The notes beneath the pieces were generated by a model. The model made no database searches. It was not told the DNA's origin and was given only the letters and a program-made list of their open reading frames with translations. 64,000 bases of DNA from Catellatospora paridis. GTDB lineage: Bacteria > Actinomycetota > Actinomycetes > Mycobacteriales > Micromonosporaceae. The stretch lies in NCBI RefSeq assembly GCF_009720365.1, contig NZ_ML769316.1, positions 62,001 to 126,000 on the forward strand. The letters run 5' to 3'. This document shows positions 42,801-50,038 of this stretch, piece after piece. The position numbers were made by a program, and so were the translations under genes. Numbering within the stretch: the first letter of the stretch is position 1; each line of letters starts with the position of its first letter.

Positions 42801-44946
42801 AGGCCCGTTCACCGGCCACAAGGGTTGGGTCCGGTCTGTAGCGATAGGACAGGTCGACGGCCGATCGGTCGTCATCTCCGGCGGTAGCGACGACACGACC
42901 GTGCGGGTCTGGGATGCGACCACCGGCGAACCTGCCATGGGCCCGATCACCGGCCACACGGACGACATACACTCGGTAGCGTTCGGACACCTAGATGGTC
43001 GACCTGTCATCCTGTCAGGCGGCAGCGACACCACCGTGCGCGTCTGGGACGCGGCCACGGGTGAGCCGACCATGGACCCGATCACCGGCCACACGGACGC
43101 CATCCACTCGGTAGCGTTCGGACACCTAGATGGTCGACCTGTCATCCTGTCAGGCGGCAGCGACACCACCGTGCGCGTCTGGGACGCGAGCGCTGGCGCT
43201 CAGCTCGCCGACCCGTTCAACGGGCACACTGACGGGATCCGTTCGGTAGCGTTCGGATCCGTCGACGGACGCGCTGTCGTCGTTTCCGCAGGCGACGCGA
43301 CCGTGCGGGTGTGGGATGCCAAGACCGGCGAAGCGGTCATGGACCCCATCGCTGGCCACACCGGGCAGGTGTACGCCGTAGCGTTCGGAAACCTCGATGG
43401 CCGGCCGATCATCGTCTCCGGCGGCCGCGACGGGACGTTGCGGGTGTGTGACGCCGCCGATGGCAAGTCGTTGATAGACCCCGTCGTCGGCCACACCGAG
43501 GCTGTCGTCGCGATCGCCATCGGACACATCGACGATCGAGTTGTCATCGTCTCCGCGGGCGGCGTGACCATACGCATATGGGACGCGGCCGACGGCAAGC
43601 CGGTCATCGACCCCATCATCGGCCACACCGAGACCGTGGCGGCGGTGGCCTTTGGGCAAATCAATGGTCGGCCTGTCGTGGTTTCCGCCAGCGGCCAGGC
43701 AATCCACCTGTGGGACGCTACCAATGGCGAACCGGTCGCCGGCCCGTTCTCCGGCCACGCCGGGCACGTACTCGCGGTGGCGTTCGGACACATCGACGGC
43801 CGGCCGGTCATCGTGTCCGGCAGCGACGACGAAACCGTGGGAGTCTGGGACGCGACTTCCGGCGAACCGCTCGCAGATCGGTTCACCGGACACCGGGACT
43901 GGGTACGCTCCGTGGCGTTCGCCCAGGTTGACGGCCGACACGTCGTCTACTCCGGCAGCGACGACACCACGGTACGGGCGTGGGACGCGACCACGGGAGA
44001 ACCAATCATGGATCCCATCATCGGCCATCACGACGAGGTGAACGCCATCGCTGTGGGGCACGTCGACGGCCACCCCGTCGTCGTCTCCGGCAGCGACGAC
44101 GCGACCGTTGGAGTCTGGGACGCAATCACTGGCACCCCGATCGCAGACCGGTTCACCGGACACAGTGAATGGGTAAGGTCAGTGACCTTCGGAGATGCTG
44201 ATGGCCAGCTGTTCGTCGCCTCAGGCAGTGACGACGCCACGATACGCGTTTGGGATGCCAGCACAGGCACTCCGATCGCGGGCCCATTTATCGCGAAGTC
44301 CGGAAACGTGAGTGCGTTGGCGTGCGGACGCGTCGAAGGAGGATCCGTCGTCTTCGCCGCCAACGGCGCCGAGGTACTCGCCTGGAACGCAACGACCGGC
44401 AAACATTTCCTGGCCCCACTCACCGGCCACACCGATGCCATCATGGCCTTGGCGTTCGGGCACATCAACGACCAACCCGTCATCATCTCCGGCAGCAACG
44501 ACACCACCATCCGCGTGTGGGACGCAACCACCGGCGACCCAGTCATCACCCCCATCACCGGCCACACCGACGCCGTCAACGCCGTCGCGTTCGGGCACAT
44601 CAACGACCAACCCGTCATCATCTCCGGCAGCAACGACACCACCATCCGCGTGTGGGACGCAACCACCGGTACCACAGCCGTCAGTTCGTTCACCGGTCAC
44701 ACCGGTCGCATCCGCTCTGTTGCGATCGGACAGCTGGATGGTCGGCCTCTGATCGCTTCCGGGGGCGACGACGCCACCGTCCGGCTTTGGGACGTGGCCG
44801 CAGCCATCGCTCCGGGCGTACCGACGCCGACGGACGCCATCGCGATCAACATGGCTGCCCCGGTTCTTAGCGTCGCATTGAGCCGAACAAACCAGCTTGC
44901 CATCGCCAGCCGCCAAGGATTGGCGATCCTGAGGCTGCCCTACTGA
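39874..44946 (+). CDS. caspase-like peptidase C14 - STAND NTPase - WD40 sensor
   Basis: 1690 aa, three parts. Residues 1-250 are a caspase-fold protease with the catalytic pair visible: His 91 in 'IIVVYYTGHGLNLDDG' and Cys 145 in 'LFVLDVCYAGSASAG'. Residues 290-750 are a P-loop NTPase of the STAND type: 'WFFTGRHQALREISAWL', Walker A 'VTGRPGSGKSALLS' (323-330), Walker B 'TVIVDALDEAVD' (417-421), then winged-helix and helical regions. Residues 790-1690 hold about 20 WD40 blades of the form 'FGHIDGRPVIVSGSDD...VRVWDATTG', each close to 45 residues. The architecture is that of a bacterial apoptosome-like protein: ligand binding by the propellers would trigger ATP-dependent oligomerisation and protease activation. 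The start overlaps the hydrolase stop. The substrate is unknown; the hydrolase is a candidate. Confidence 0.93.
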   Translation: MTQLDPHRDARRYFIGTATATYRPETGLEDRPELEQELTAARRLFANMGYTVAPGFDGGMAVREFQDRLREFFISPERRASDIIVVYYTGHGLNLDDGLLLPMADTTADLDYTSLRAADLPDRILRTHSRDATVGQQVLFVLDVCYAGSASAGMAVGMIRFADRLRGLAVAPSIAVIVSARDYEQAEAGAFTNALAAAMDDRSVAGYEVPFLPLEPLTAAVSAGLPAHQHPRVSFVGERTGGFFPNPRYDRWHVEFDLRTHDLRQVRQAREQDRRGHVASRAQGLDRPDDREDMWFFTGRHQALREISAWLTGAGEQTLIVTGRPGSGKSALLSRLDVLTDHRRRARVPELHRVPADTIPPAGSVSRFIHARGLTPQDLLVGLAEACGIDDLSGLVSPGKLLDRLRTIAGPVTVIVDALDEAVDRPEDHGGESSLMVEQVLAPLIRAGRRSPLRLLVGTRAHLVDALGGPSQRIDLDNSAYADRPSIRTYARACLTRLIDTSPYRAQPAAYLDAMADAIAEAAGDSFLIALITARSLALREKVVASPFDAAWRAGLPRHAAGAMRQDLDERLTDRADRARHLLVPLAYAESSGLPWEDLWPALVREITGEPCTNADLDWLVEQAGYYIIETSLDSRSAYRLYHDSLAEHLREGRDHEADQASIVGVLSRRVPRRADGTTDWRQADPYTNATIAIHAAAGHMLDSLVVQPLFLLGTAPAALQAALPHTRTADGQAAADAYRRASTRIRTSPPHVHAAYLQLAARCARAPHLAEAINGSDIPLAWGTDWASWRLQPPHHTLNGHASDVGSVALGQVDGRHIVVSGADDATIRVWDATTGEPIMSPITGHTGPVRAVAFGHVHGLPVIVSGSHDSTVRVWDAATGAPVGGPFTGHGNWVRSVALGQVGGRPVVVSGGDDSTVRIWDVTTGELATGVLAGHSGWIWSVALGQVDSRPVVVSGSSDTTVRVWDATTGSLAAGPFTGHKGWVRSVAIGQVDGRSVVISGGSDDTTVRVWDATTGEPAMGPITGHTDDIHSVAFGHLDGRPVILSGGSDTTVRVWDAATGEPTMDPITGHTDAIHSVAFGHLDGRPVILSGGSDTTVRVWDASAGAQLADPFNGHTDGIRSVAFGSVDGRAVVVSAGDATVRVWDAKTGEAVMDPIAGHTGQVYAVAFGNLDGRPIIVSGGRDGTLRVCDAADGKSLIDPVVGHTEAVVAIAIGHIDDRVVIVSAGGVTIRIWDAADGKPVIDPIIGHTETVAAVAFGQINGRPVVVSASGQAIHLWDATNGEPVAGPFSGHAGHVLAVAFGHIDGRPVIVSGSDDETVGVWDATSGEPLADRFTGHRDWVRSVAFAQVDGRHVVYSGSDDTTVRAWDATTGEPIMDPIIGHHDEVNAIAVGHVDGHPVVVSGSDDATVGVWDAITGTPIADRFTGHSEWVRSVTFGDADGQLFVASGSDDATIRVWDASTGTPIAGPFIAKSGNVSALACGRVEGGSVVFAANGAEVLAWNATTGKHFLAPLTGHTDAIMALAFGHINDQPVIISGSNDTTIRVWDATTGDPVITPITGHTDAVNAVAFGHINDQPVIISGSNDTTIRVWDATTGTTAVSSFTGHTGRIRSVAIGQLDGRPLIASGGDDATVRLWDVAAAIAPGVPTPTDAIAINMAAPVLSVALSRTNQLAIASRQGLAILRLPY
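42240..44840 (+). repeat. tandem WD40-coding repeats, period 135 bp
   Basis: About 20 blades repeat every 135 bp (45 codons). Two adjacent pairs are nearly identical in DNA: one with units at 42971 and 43106 (shared block from actcggtagcgttcggacac), the other around 44450 and 44585 (shared cgttcgggcacatcaacgac). This indicates recent unit duplication or gene conversion within the sensor region. Confidence 0.85.
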
Positions 44947-45024
44947 GATCCTGCCGCAAATGCCGCCAGACGCGCATCCCCCGACGGCGATGATCTGCTG
45001 CCTACCGTGGCCAACCTCGCCCGT

Positions 45025-45855
45025 CTATCTCCGGAGACGCGCAGCAACGATGAGGATCGACTTCTGCGTCGGCAAGTGAACTTTGCCGTACTCCTTGCGC
45101 GGTTGGAGCTCGACAGTTTCGATCTTGAACGGAGGACTTGCCCCCCGTAGCAAATCAGCGGCACGAATCTTCCGACCGGTGTGGCCCTTGCGGTACTTCG
45201 AATTACTCACATAGATGATCAGTGCGGTTTGACCGCACCATGCATCAACCCGAAGCAAGGCGTCGGCCAGCGGATGGATGCGCACGTCGACCCCTGCCTC
45301 ACGTAGGTTGACCACCACCCACAGCTCTCGAAGGAACGAATAGTAGGCGTTGCCGATACGCCATCGCATGGCATCGTCGACGAGTCGCTCATCGAACCCG
45401 TTCTCAACGAGCTCGCGAGTCCTCTCGTCGACGGCATCCCCGAGCATGAGGCGGCCCATCCGATTGTTTCGGTAGTACAGAACGAAGTCACGCCAGGTGG
45501 GGACGGCTTCCGTTTGCTCGACGATGTGGTGCAGCAGATGGGTGAACGCGAACGCCGGGTTCCAGTCGACGATCTGCTCTACCGATTCGGCACGGTCCCG
45601 TTCGACGGTGCCGAGCGCGTGGGCGGTCAGTTCACATGCCTCAGCGATCTCCGCTGAGGTGAGTCGATAGACGATTCTGGTTGCGTGCCCCTCCACGTGA
45701 GGCACCACGGCGGTATATCGAGGATCAGCACGCCAGCCGGCGAGCGCTCGTTGCGCGCCGGGCGCTGCAAAGTGGGTCATCACATCGCGGGCGGTGGTCA
45801 CCGTTGTCGGAGTCACGCTGGTCGCGTCCAAGGCTGAGCTCCCCCGGGCAGTCAT
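45025..45855 (-). CDS. hypothetical protein divergent from the NaeI-like nuclease
   Basis: About 276 aa from ATG 45855 ('MTARGSSALDATS'); a shorter start at the next Met ('MTHFAAPGAQR') is possible, and the longer open frame upstream runs antisense into the neighbouring gene. No known family is recognised. Features are a central helical part ('ATRIVYRLTSAEIAEACELT', 'FAFTHLLHHIVEQTEAVPTW') and an alpha/beta C-terminal part ('VDVRIHPLADALLRVDAWCG', 'ALIIYVSNSKYRKGHTGRKI'), where an Asp-x(9)-strand pattern could be a nuclease-like core. It is transcribed away from the NaeI-like gene with a 101-bp gap, so the two may share a regulatory region. Confidence 0.7.
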   Translation of the reverse strand: MTARGSSALDATSVTPTTVTTARDVMTHFAAPGAQRALAGWRADPRYTAVVPHVEGHATRIVYRLTSAEIAEACELTAHALGTVERDRAESVEQIVDWNPAFAFTHLLHHIVEQTEAVPTWRDFVLYYRNNRMGRLMLGDAVDERTRELVENGFDERLVDDAMRWRIGNAYYSFLRELWVVVNLREAGVDVRIHPLADALLRVDAWCGQTALIIYVSNSKYRKGHTGRKIRAADLLRGASPPFKIETVELQPRKEYGKVHLPTQKSILIVAARLRR

Positions 45856-45956
45856 CGATGTCGGCGAGAGGAAGGTATCGACGCCCTCCGACAAATTTGA
45901 CCGCAGCGACGCCCAGCGGATTGCCACCACGAGTGGTCTTCGTTTACCGTGCGCCA
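45856..45956. promoter_or_regulatory. divergent control region of the NaeI-like gene
   Basis: A 101-bp gap separates divergent start codons and must hold promoters for both genes. No separate controller-protein gene or clear operator palindrome is seen. Confidence 0.35.
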
Positions 45957-46913
45957 ATGCATTCGGACCCAGGCCTCTTCGAGATTTCACGCCCCATCGG
46001 GCCGCGTGCCGATGGCGACGGTCTCGCAGCGGTGGAAGGTTGGTTTCGAGCACAGCCTGGGATGGCGTCGAGGTTCGCTTTGGCACTCCGTCAGTCCATC
46101 GACGAGGTGTTGGACGGGCAGCGAACGGGACGGTTCGATGTCGCGACGCTAGAGAAGACCGAGAAGACCTATCTTGGCACCAAGGTCGAGATCGTCGTGC
46201 GAGCCGAGTTTGGGCTGGCGCGGGGCGAGTCGATGGACTATCGGGTTGCCGGTTGTGATGTCGATGCCAAGTTCACGATCGGGCGAACCTGGACGATTCC
46301 TCGGGAGGCGATGGGGCACGTCTGTTTGGTCATGGCGGCCGATGATCTTCGTTCGCGGTTTCGCGTGGGACTGTTGCGTATCACCGAACAAGTGCTCACG
46401 ACTGGCCAGAATCAAGACGGCAAGCGGGCGGTCTCGCTCGACGGCCGGGGCGCGATCAGTTGGCTGGTGGTGGACGCAGGTCTTCCGGAGAATGTGTTGC
46501 TGCAGTTGCCGCCGACCGATCGCGAGGCGATCTTCAGTGCATCCGATGGTCACCGTGGTTCAGGCAACGGCGGACAGTTGAGGATCAACGAACTGTTGCG
46601 ACGAGTCCATGGGCGCATGATTGACAGGACCACGGCGATAACTGTGGCCAGCCAGTTGGATGGTCCGAAGCGTGTGCGTGACGCTCGCCATCTTTTGCGC
46701 GACGAAGGCGTTATCGTCCTCGGCCATCAGAATGACCACCCACGGATCGCTCGAGCCCTTCAGCTTCCGGTCCCACCGAAGGGCTCCTGGATTGCCACGC
46801 GTCTGGTCACCCATCCTGCGGGTGACCAGACGCGCGCCGTGGTCATCGGGGGGCAGCGCTACGCGGTTGCCCGGCCCGGCGAGCCTTCGGAACCCGGTCC
46901 GACTGACTATTGA
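45957..46913 (+). CDS. NaeI-type restriction endonuclease
   Basis: 318 aa, close to NaeI in length and sequence by recall. The motif chain is 'VLDGQRTGRFDVATLEKTEK', 'YLGTKVEIVVRAEFG', 'MDYRVAGCDVDAKFTIGRTW', 'AMGHVCLVMAADD', 'NELLRRVHGRMIDRTTAITV', 'GVIVLGHQNDHPRIA'. The four catalytic residues known for NaeI (Glu70, Asp86, Asp95, Lys97) align with Glu78, Asp94, Asp103 and Lys105. NaeI is a type IIE enzyme cutting GCC^GGC after binding two sites; its ligase-like L43-Y-D-G-Q-R segment corresponds here to V51-L-D-G-Q-R. The ATG at 45957 begins the natural family N-terminus. Its last 71 bp overlap the convergent methyltransferase gene. Recognition of GCCGGC is inferred from family. Confidence 0.93.
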   Translation: MHSDPGLFEISRPIGPRADGDGLAAVEGWFRAQPGMASRFALALRQSIDEVLDGQRTGRFDVATLEKTEKTYLGTKVEIVVRAEFGLARGESMDYRVAGCDVDAKFTIGRTWTIPREAMGHVCLVMAADDLRSRFRVGLLRITEQVLTTGQNQDGKRAVSLDGRGAISWLVVDAGLPENVLLQLPPTDREAIFSASDGHRGSGNGGQLRINELLRRVHGRMIDRTTAITVASQLDGPKRVRDARHLLRDEGVIVLGHQNDHPRIARALQLPVPPKGSWIATRLVTHPAGDQTRAVVIGGQRYAVARPGEPSEPGPTDY

Positions 46914-48048
46914 TCGGCTGCTGCGGCACCGCCTTGCCCTGAAGGTAGGGCTTGAGGTGCCGGGCGACGGCCTCGGCCAGGCGTGGGGGCACTGCGTTGC
47001 CGATCTGCTTCGCAATTTCGATCTTGCTGCCGCACCAGAGGAACTCGTCCGGGAATGACTGGAGCTTGGCTGCCTCGAGCTGGGTGATCGGCCGGTTCAC
47101 GTTGTCGGCGTGCTTGAGCCCCAACCAGTGAGGGTGCAGATATTGGCCCTTCTCCGGCTTGTAGAACTCGGTGCGGATCGTCAGGGAGGGGGCATCCCAG
47201 CGCATGCGGCCCATGACGTCGGTGGTGCCGGTCTTCTTCTTGCGCCAGCAGTCCGACAGCAGCTCATCCGGCAGATTGAAACGGCCTCCGCCGGGAGGGA
47301 TGTGGTCGTAGCGCGCCAATGACCGGTCCGTGGGGTTGCGCCCGATGTGCAGGTCGAGACCCTTGAAGACGCCGGCGACCTCTTTGCCGAAAAATGCAGT
47401 GCGTGAAACAGGGAGTTCCGTGGTGGCCGGCATGGCTGGTAGGCCCTGGATTGCGTCGCGGACGGTTGCCCAGGGTTTGAGGCCGAGCCCGTCGAGGATG
47501 TCGCCGCGGGCGTGCGTGGGCTGCGGCATTGAGATCTTGCCTATTCGGGAGCCGATGACGATCGCGCGGGTACGCCTCTGCGGGACCCCGTAGTCGGCGG
47601 CGAGCAGCAGCTCGTGGGTGAGTTCGTACTCTTCGAGGAGTCCGCCGGGTGCGGCCTCGGCGAGTAGCAGCTGGAACTCCGATGAAGATCGGAATCGGTC
47701 GACGTTTTCGATCACGAACACCTTTGGTCGGGCGTGTCGGACGAAACGGATGTATTCCTTCCACAGCTTGTTGCGTGGATCGTTCACATCTCTGCTGCCG
47801 AGGTTGGAGAAACCCTGGCAGGGCGGACCACCGATGATCAGGTCCGCTGCGGGAATGTCGCCGTCAGGAACCGCTGCGATATCACCCCAGCGGGTGTGTG
47901 CTTCGCCGAAGTTCGCCGCGTAGGTGGATGCCGCGTTGAACTCCCATTCCACCGACATTACCGGGCGGTAGCCCTTGGCGTTGGCGAAGCCTTGGGTCAT
48001 TCCGCCGCAACCGGCAAACAAGTCGATCATGGTGATGGGATCGGGCAT
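46843..48048 (-). CDS. cytosine-C5 DNA methyltransferase (Dcm type)
   Basis: 401 aa from ATG 48046-48048 ('MPDPITMIDLFAGCGGMTQG'). Ordered C5-methyltransferase motifs are I 'DLFAGCGGM', II 'VMSVEWEFNAA', IV 'LIIGGPPCQGFSNLG' (catalytic PCQ), VI 'VFVIENVDRF', VIII 'PQRRTRAIVIG', IX near 'MRWDAPSLTIRTE' and X 'EIAKQIGNAVPPRL'. It should protect host DNA from both restriction nucleases in this locus, which implies specificity for GCCGGC or its CCGG core. The stop lies inside the 3' end of the NaeI-like gene, in antisense. The Vsr-like gene lies 10 bp upstream on the same strand, so they form one transcript. The reading frame upstream of this start is antisense to Vsr and not coding. Confidence 0.94.
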   Translation of the reverse strand: MPDPITMIDLFAGCGGMTQGFANAKGYRPVMSVEWEFNAASTYAANFGEAHTRWGDIAAVPDGDIPAADLIIGGPPCQGFSNLGSRDVNDPRNKLWKEYIRFVRHARPKVFVIENVDRFRSSSEFQLLLAEAAPGGLLEEYELTHELLLAADYGVPQRRTRAIVIGSRIGKISMPQPTHARGDILDGLGLKPWATVRDAIQGLPAMPATTELPVSRTAFFGKEVAGVFKGLDLHIGRNPTDRSLARYDHIPPGGGRFNLPDELLSDCWRKKKTGTTDVMGRMRWDAPSLTIRTEFYKPEKGQYLHPHWLGLKHADNVNRPITQLEAAKLQSFPDEFLWCGSKIEIAKQIGNAVPPRLAEAVARHLKPYLQGKAVPQQPINSQSDRVPKARRAGQPRSAAPR

Positions 48049-48058
48049 GTGGACCAGG

Positions 48059-48553
48059 TTAGGACACACCCCCGACACCGTGCCGCAGACCCGGCCGATC
48101 GTGACCACGTCGATCCCGAACTGTTGCCGCCACGCGCAGGGCCGCATCGACAGCCTTCTCATGCTCCCATATGCGTACCGTAAGCCAGCCGGCGGCCGCC
48201 AGGCGCGCATCCGTATCGACGTCACGGGCGCGGTTGCCCTCGATCTTGGTACGCCAGAATTGCTCGTTGTTCTTGGGCCACGTCGCATGGTCGGGACATC
48301 CATGCCAGAAGCAGCCATCGACAAAGACGGCGACCTTGACCCGCGTGAAGATCAGGTCGGCTTCCCTGCGCACGCCCTGTAGCGGGCGGCGATGGATGCG
48401 AAACCGCAGGCCCATGCGGTGTAGCTCCTGGCGCACAGATACCTCTATACCCGTATCACGTGCCCGCTGACGACTCATTCTCGAGCGCACGACCTCGGTC
48501 GTTTCGAGTCGTGGCCTTGGGCTTCGTTCGTCCGAACCCTGTCGCTCCGTCAT
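48059..48553 (-). CDS. vsr: Vsr-type very-short-patch repair endonuclease
   Basis: About 164 aa from ATG 48553. The Vsr fold is clear: 'SRMSRQRARDTGIEVSVRQE' (N-terminal helix), 'GLRFRIHRRPLQGVRREADL', 'VAVFVDGCFWHGCPDHATWP' (catalytic Asp in the R-x-A-D segment, zinc-type C and H residues), 'WRTKIEGNRARDVDTDARLA', 'GWLTVRIWEHE'. Vsr nicks next to T:G mismatches created by deamination of 5-methylcytosine and so protects the methylated sequence from mutation. It is paired with the C5 methyltransferase 10 bp downstream, the normal arrangement in restriction-modification loci. An alternative shorter start is Met at about 48478. Confidence 0.9.
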   Translation of the reverse strand: MTERQGSDERSPRPRLETTEVVRSRMSRQRARDTGIEVSVRQELHRMGLRFRIHRRPLQGVRREADLIFTRVKVAVFVDGCFWHGCPDHATWPKNNEQFWRTKIEGNRARDVDTDARLAAAGWLTVRIWEHEKAVDAALRVAATVRDRRGHDRPGLRHGVGGVS

Positions 48554-48930
48554 CGGTAACCATCGCTGCACTCTGCCCCTGGCACAACCGGCATACCGGG
48601 GCGTGATCATCGTCTACCGCAGATGTTACCGCTCGCCGGGAGAGCGTCGAAACGGAAGGCCGTCGTACCATGTGGCACCACTCACATGTCATCCGCCGCT
48701 TGCCCGGGCGGCACTGACGTGAGGCAGTCGAGGACCGCTGCCTGATCCCGCCCGCATCGGCCGAGACCCAATGGTCGATGCGTGGCCAGCCCACCCACCG
48801 AGCTGACCACATGCCACCGCTGAGACACATCCGGCCGCGCGCGGGCCGACCTCACGCCGGGCGGGTTTGACACCTTCGTGCTTCAGTTGCCCGGACATCG
48901 AATGTCGTATGCGGCAACTAGAGTCGCTCC
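48554..48930. other. divergent intergenic region in the restriction-modification locus
   Basis: 377 bp between vsr (minus) and the NgoMIV-like gene (plus). No gene is supported. It should contain promoters for the vsr-methyltransferase transcript and for the second nuclease. Confidence 0.45.
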
Positions 48931-49779
48931 GTGACGACGACCGACGTAACCGCCCCAGCTTGGCTCATTCCCCTGCTGGGCTATCGCAAGGCCACGCAGA
49001 AGCAAACGCAGGTGTGCACTCAGTTGTTCGGAGAAGCGCACGCGCCCAACATCGCCGACGCCAGCAGCGCCACCAGCACCAGGATCGCCGGCGTGGCATA
49101 CAAGATCCTCGGGATCTCCCAGACCGGTGTTGCCGATCTTTCCAAGGCCGACGAGCCTGACGACGATGACGCCGAGGAGACGACGCGACCCAAGCGCAAA
49201 AAGAGCACCGGCGTCACGTTGGAACACCTGATCCGGGACGACCTTGCAGAGGCGCTGGTGAAGGCTGCACCGGACAGGGACTGGAAGGCCGTGTGCGGTC
49301 GCAGGGCGTCGTCGTATCAGCAGTTCTCGCACCTGGATGCGCTGCATAGGCTGTTCACGGACAACCCCGCGCTGCGTTCGACCGTGGGCCAGGATTACCA
49401 GGTTCAGACCGACGTGTGCATCGGCTTGCCTCACCACGATGGATCCGCCGACCTTCTCCACGCCGCCGTGTCCAGCAAGTGGTCGTTGCGCTCGGACCGG
49501 GCTCAAAACGTGCGGCACGAGTTTGCAACGCTCGTGCGCAACCGACGCGGCCGGCTGCCCCACCTCGTCCTCGTCACCGCCGAACCGCTGCCGACCCGCC
49601 TACTGTCCATCGCTCGCGGAACAGGCGACATCGACGCGGTTTACCACCTGCTGTTCGATGAGATCGCCAAGGGAGTTGAAACGTCGACGCGACAGCAGAA
49701 GAGCGCATGGGCCGAATTGGTGGGCCAGGGTCGCCTATTGCCATATCGGGCCCTGGCACCGACGCTCGCGCACAGCTAG
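48931..49779 (+). CDS. NgoMIV-type restriction endonuclease
   Basis: 282 aa, GTG start. It matches the NgoMIV/Cfr10I group: 'YRKATQKQTQVCTQLFGEAH' near the N-terminus, 'DYQVQTDVCIGLP' (Asp 161, equivalent to the metal-binding Asp140), and 'LLHAAVSSKWSLRSDRAQNV', holding the S-S-K active-site box (NgoMIV S-C-K) and the R-S-D-R element that reads CCGG in NgoMIV (R191, D193, R194). Glu 197 and 'HLVLVTAEPLPTRLLSIARG' follow the family. NgoMIV is a tetrameric type IIF enzyme cutting G^CCGGC. The gene is transcribed away from vsr and the methyltransferase. A Lys/Arg-rich acidic insert at 75-95 is a local variation. Confidence 0.9.
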   Translation: MTTTDVTAPAWLIPLLGYRKATQKQTQVCTQLFGEAHAPNIADASSATSTRIAGVAYKILGISQTGVADLSKADEPDDDDAEETTRPKRKKSTGVTLEHLIRDDLAEALVKAAPDRDWKAVCGRRASSYQQFSHLDALHRLFTDNPALRSTVGQDYQVQTDVCIGLPHHDGSADLLHAAVSSKWSLRSDRAQNVRHEFATLVRNRRGRLPHLVLVTAEPLPTRLLSIARGTGDIDAVYHLLFDEIAKGVETSTRQQKSAWAELVGQGRLLPYRALAPTLAHS

Positions 49780-50038
49780 CCATCGACGTCAGCGGCTGAT
49801 GACGGCCGTAGACCACGTGTCTTCAACGTCGCCGCAGGGGGCAGCGATGCATCCCTGCGGCGCTCCTCCAGGCAGACGCCTCGCCGCGATATGCAGGTCG
49901 TGCAGCCGAGTCGAGGCAGCCGAGTGGCTCGTGGCATACCGGCACTGGGTCGGCGCTGACTCTGGCGGCAGTTCACGGCACCTGGCGGGAGGGGTCACGC
50001 TGCTGCGCGCACGCGCCGCCGCCTCAGCTGAGACGAGC

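Noticed and set aside
42240-44840. possible satellite or VNTR repeat array
   Set aside because: The 135-bp period is explained by WD40 blades of 45 residues in one continuous reading frame.
48049-48324. N-terminal extension of the C5 methyltransferase
   Set aside because: It runs through vsr in another frame; motif I lies directly after Met 48048, as in the family.
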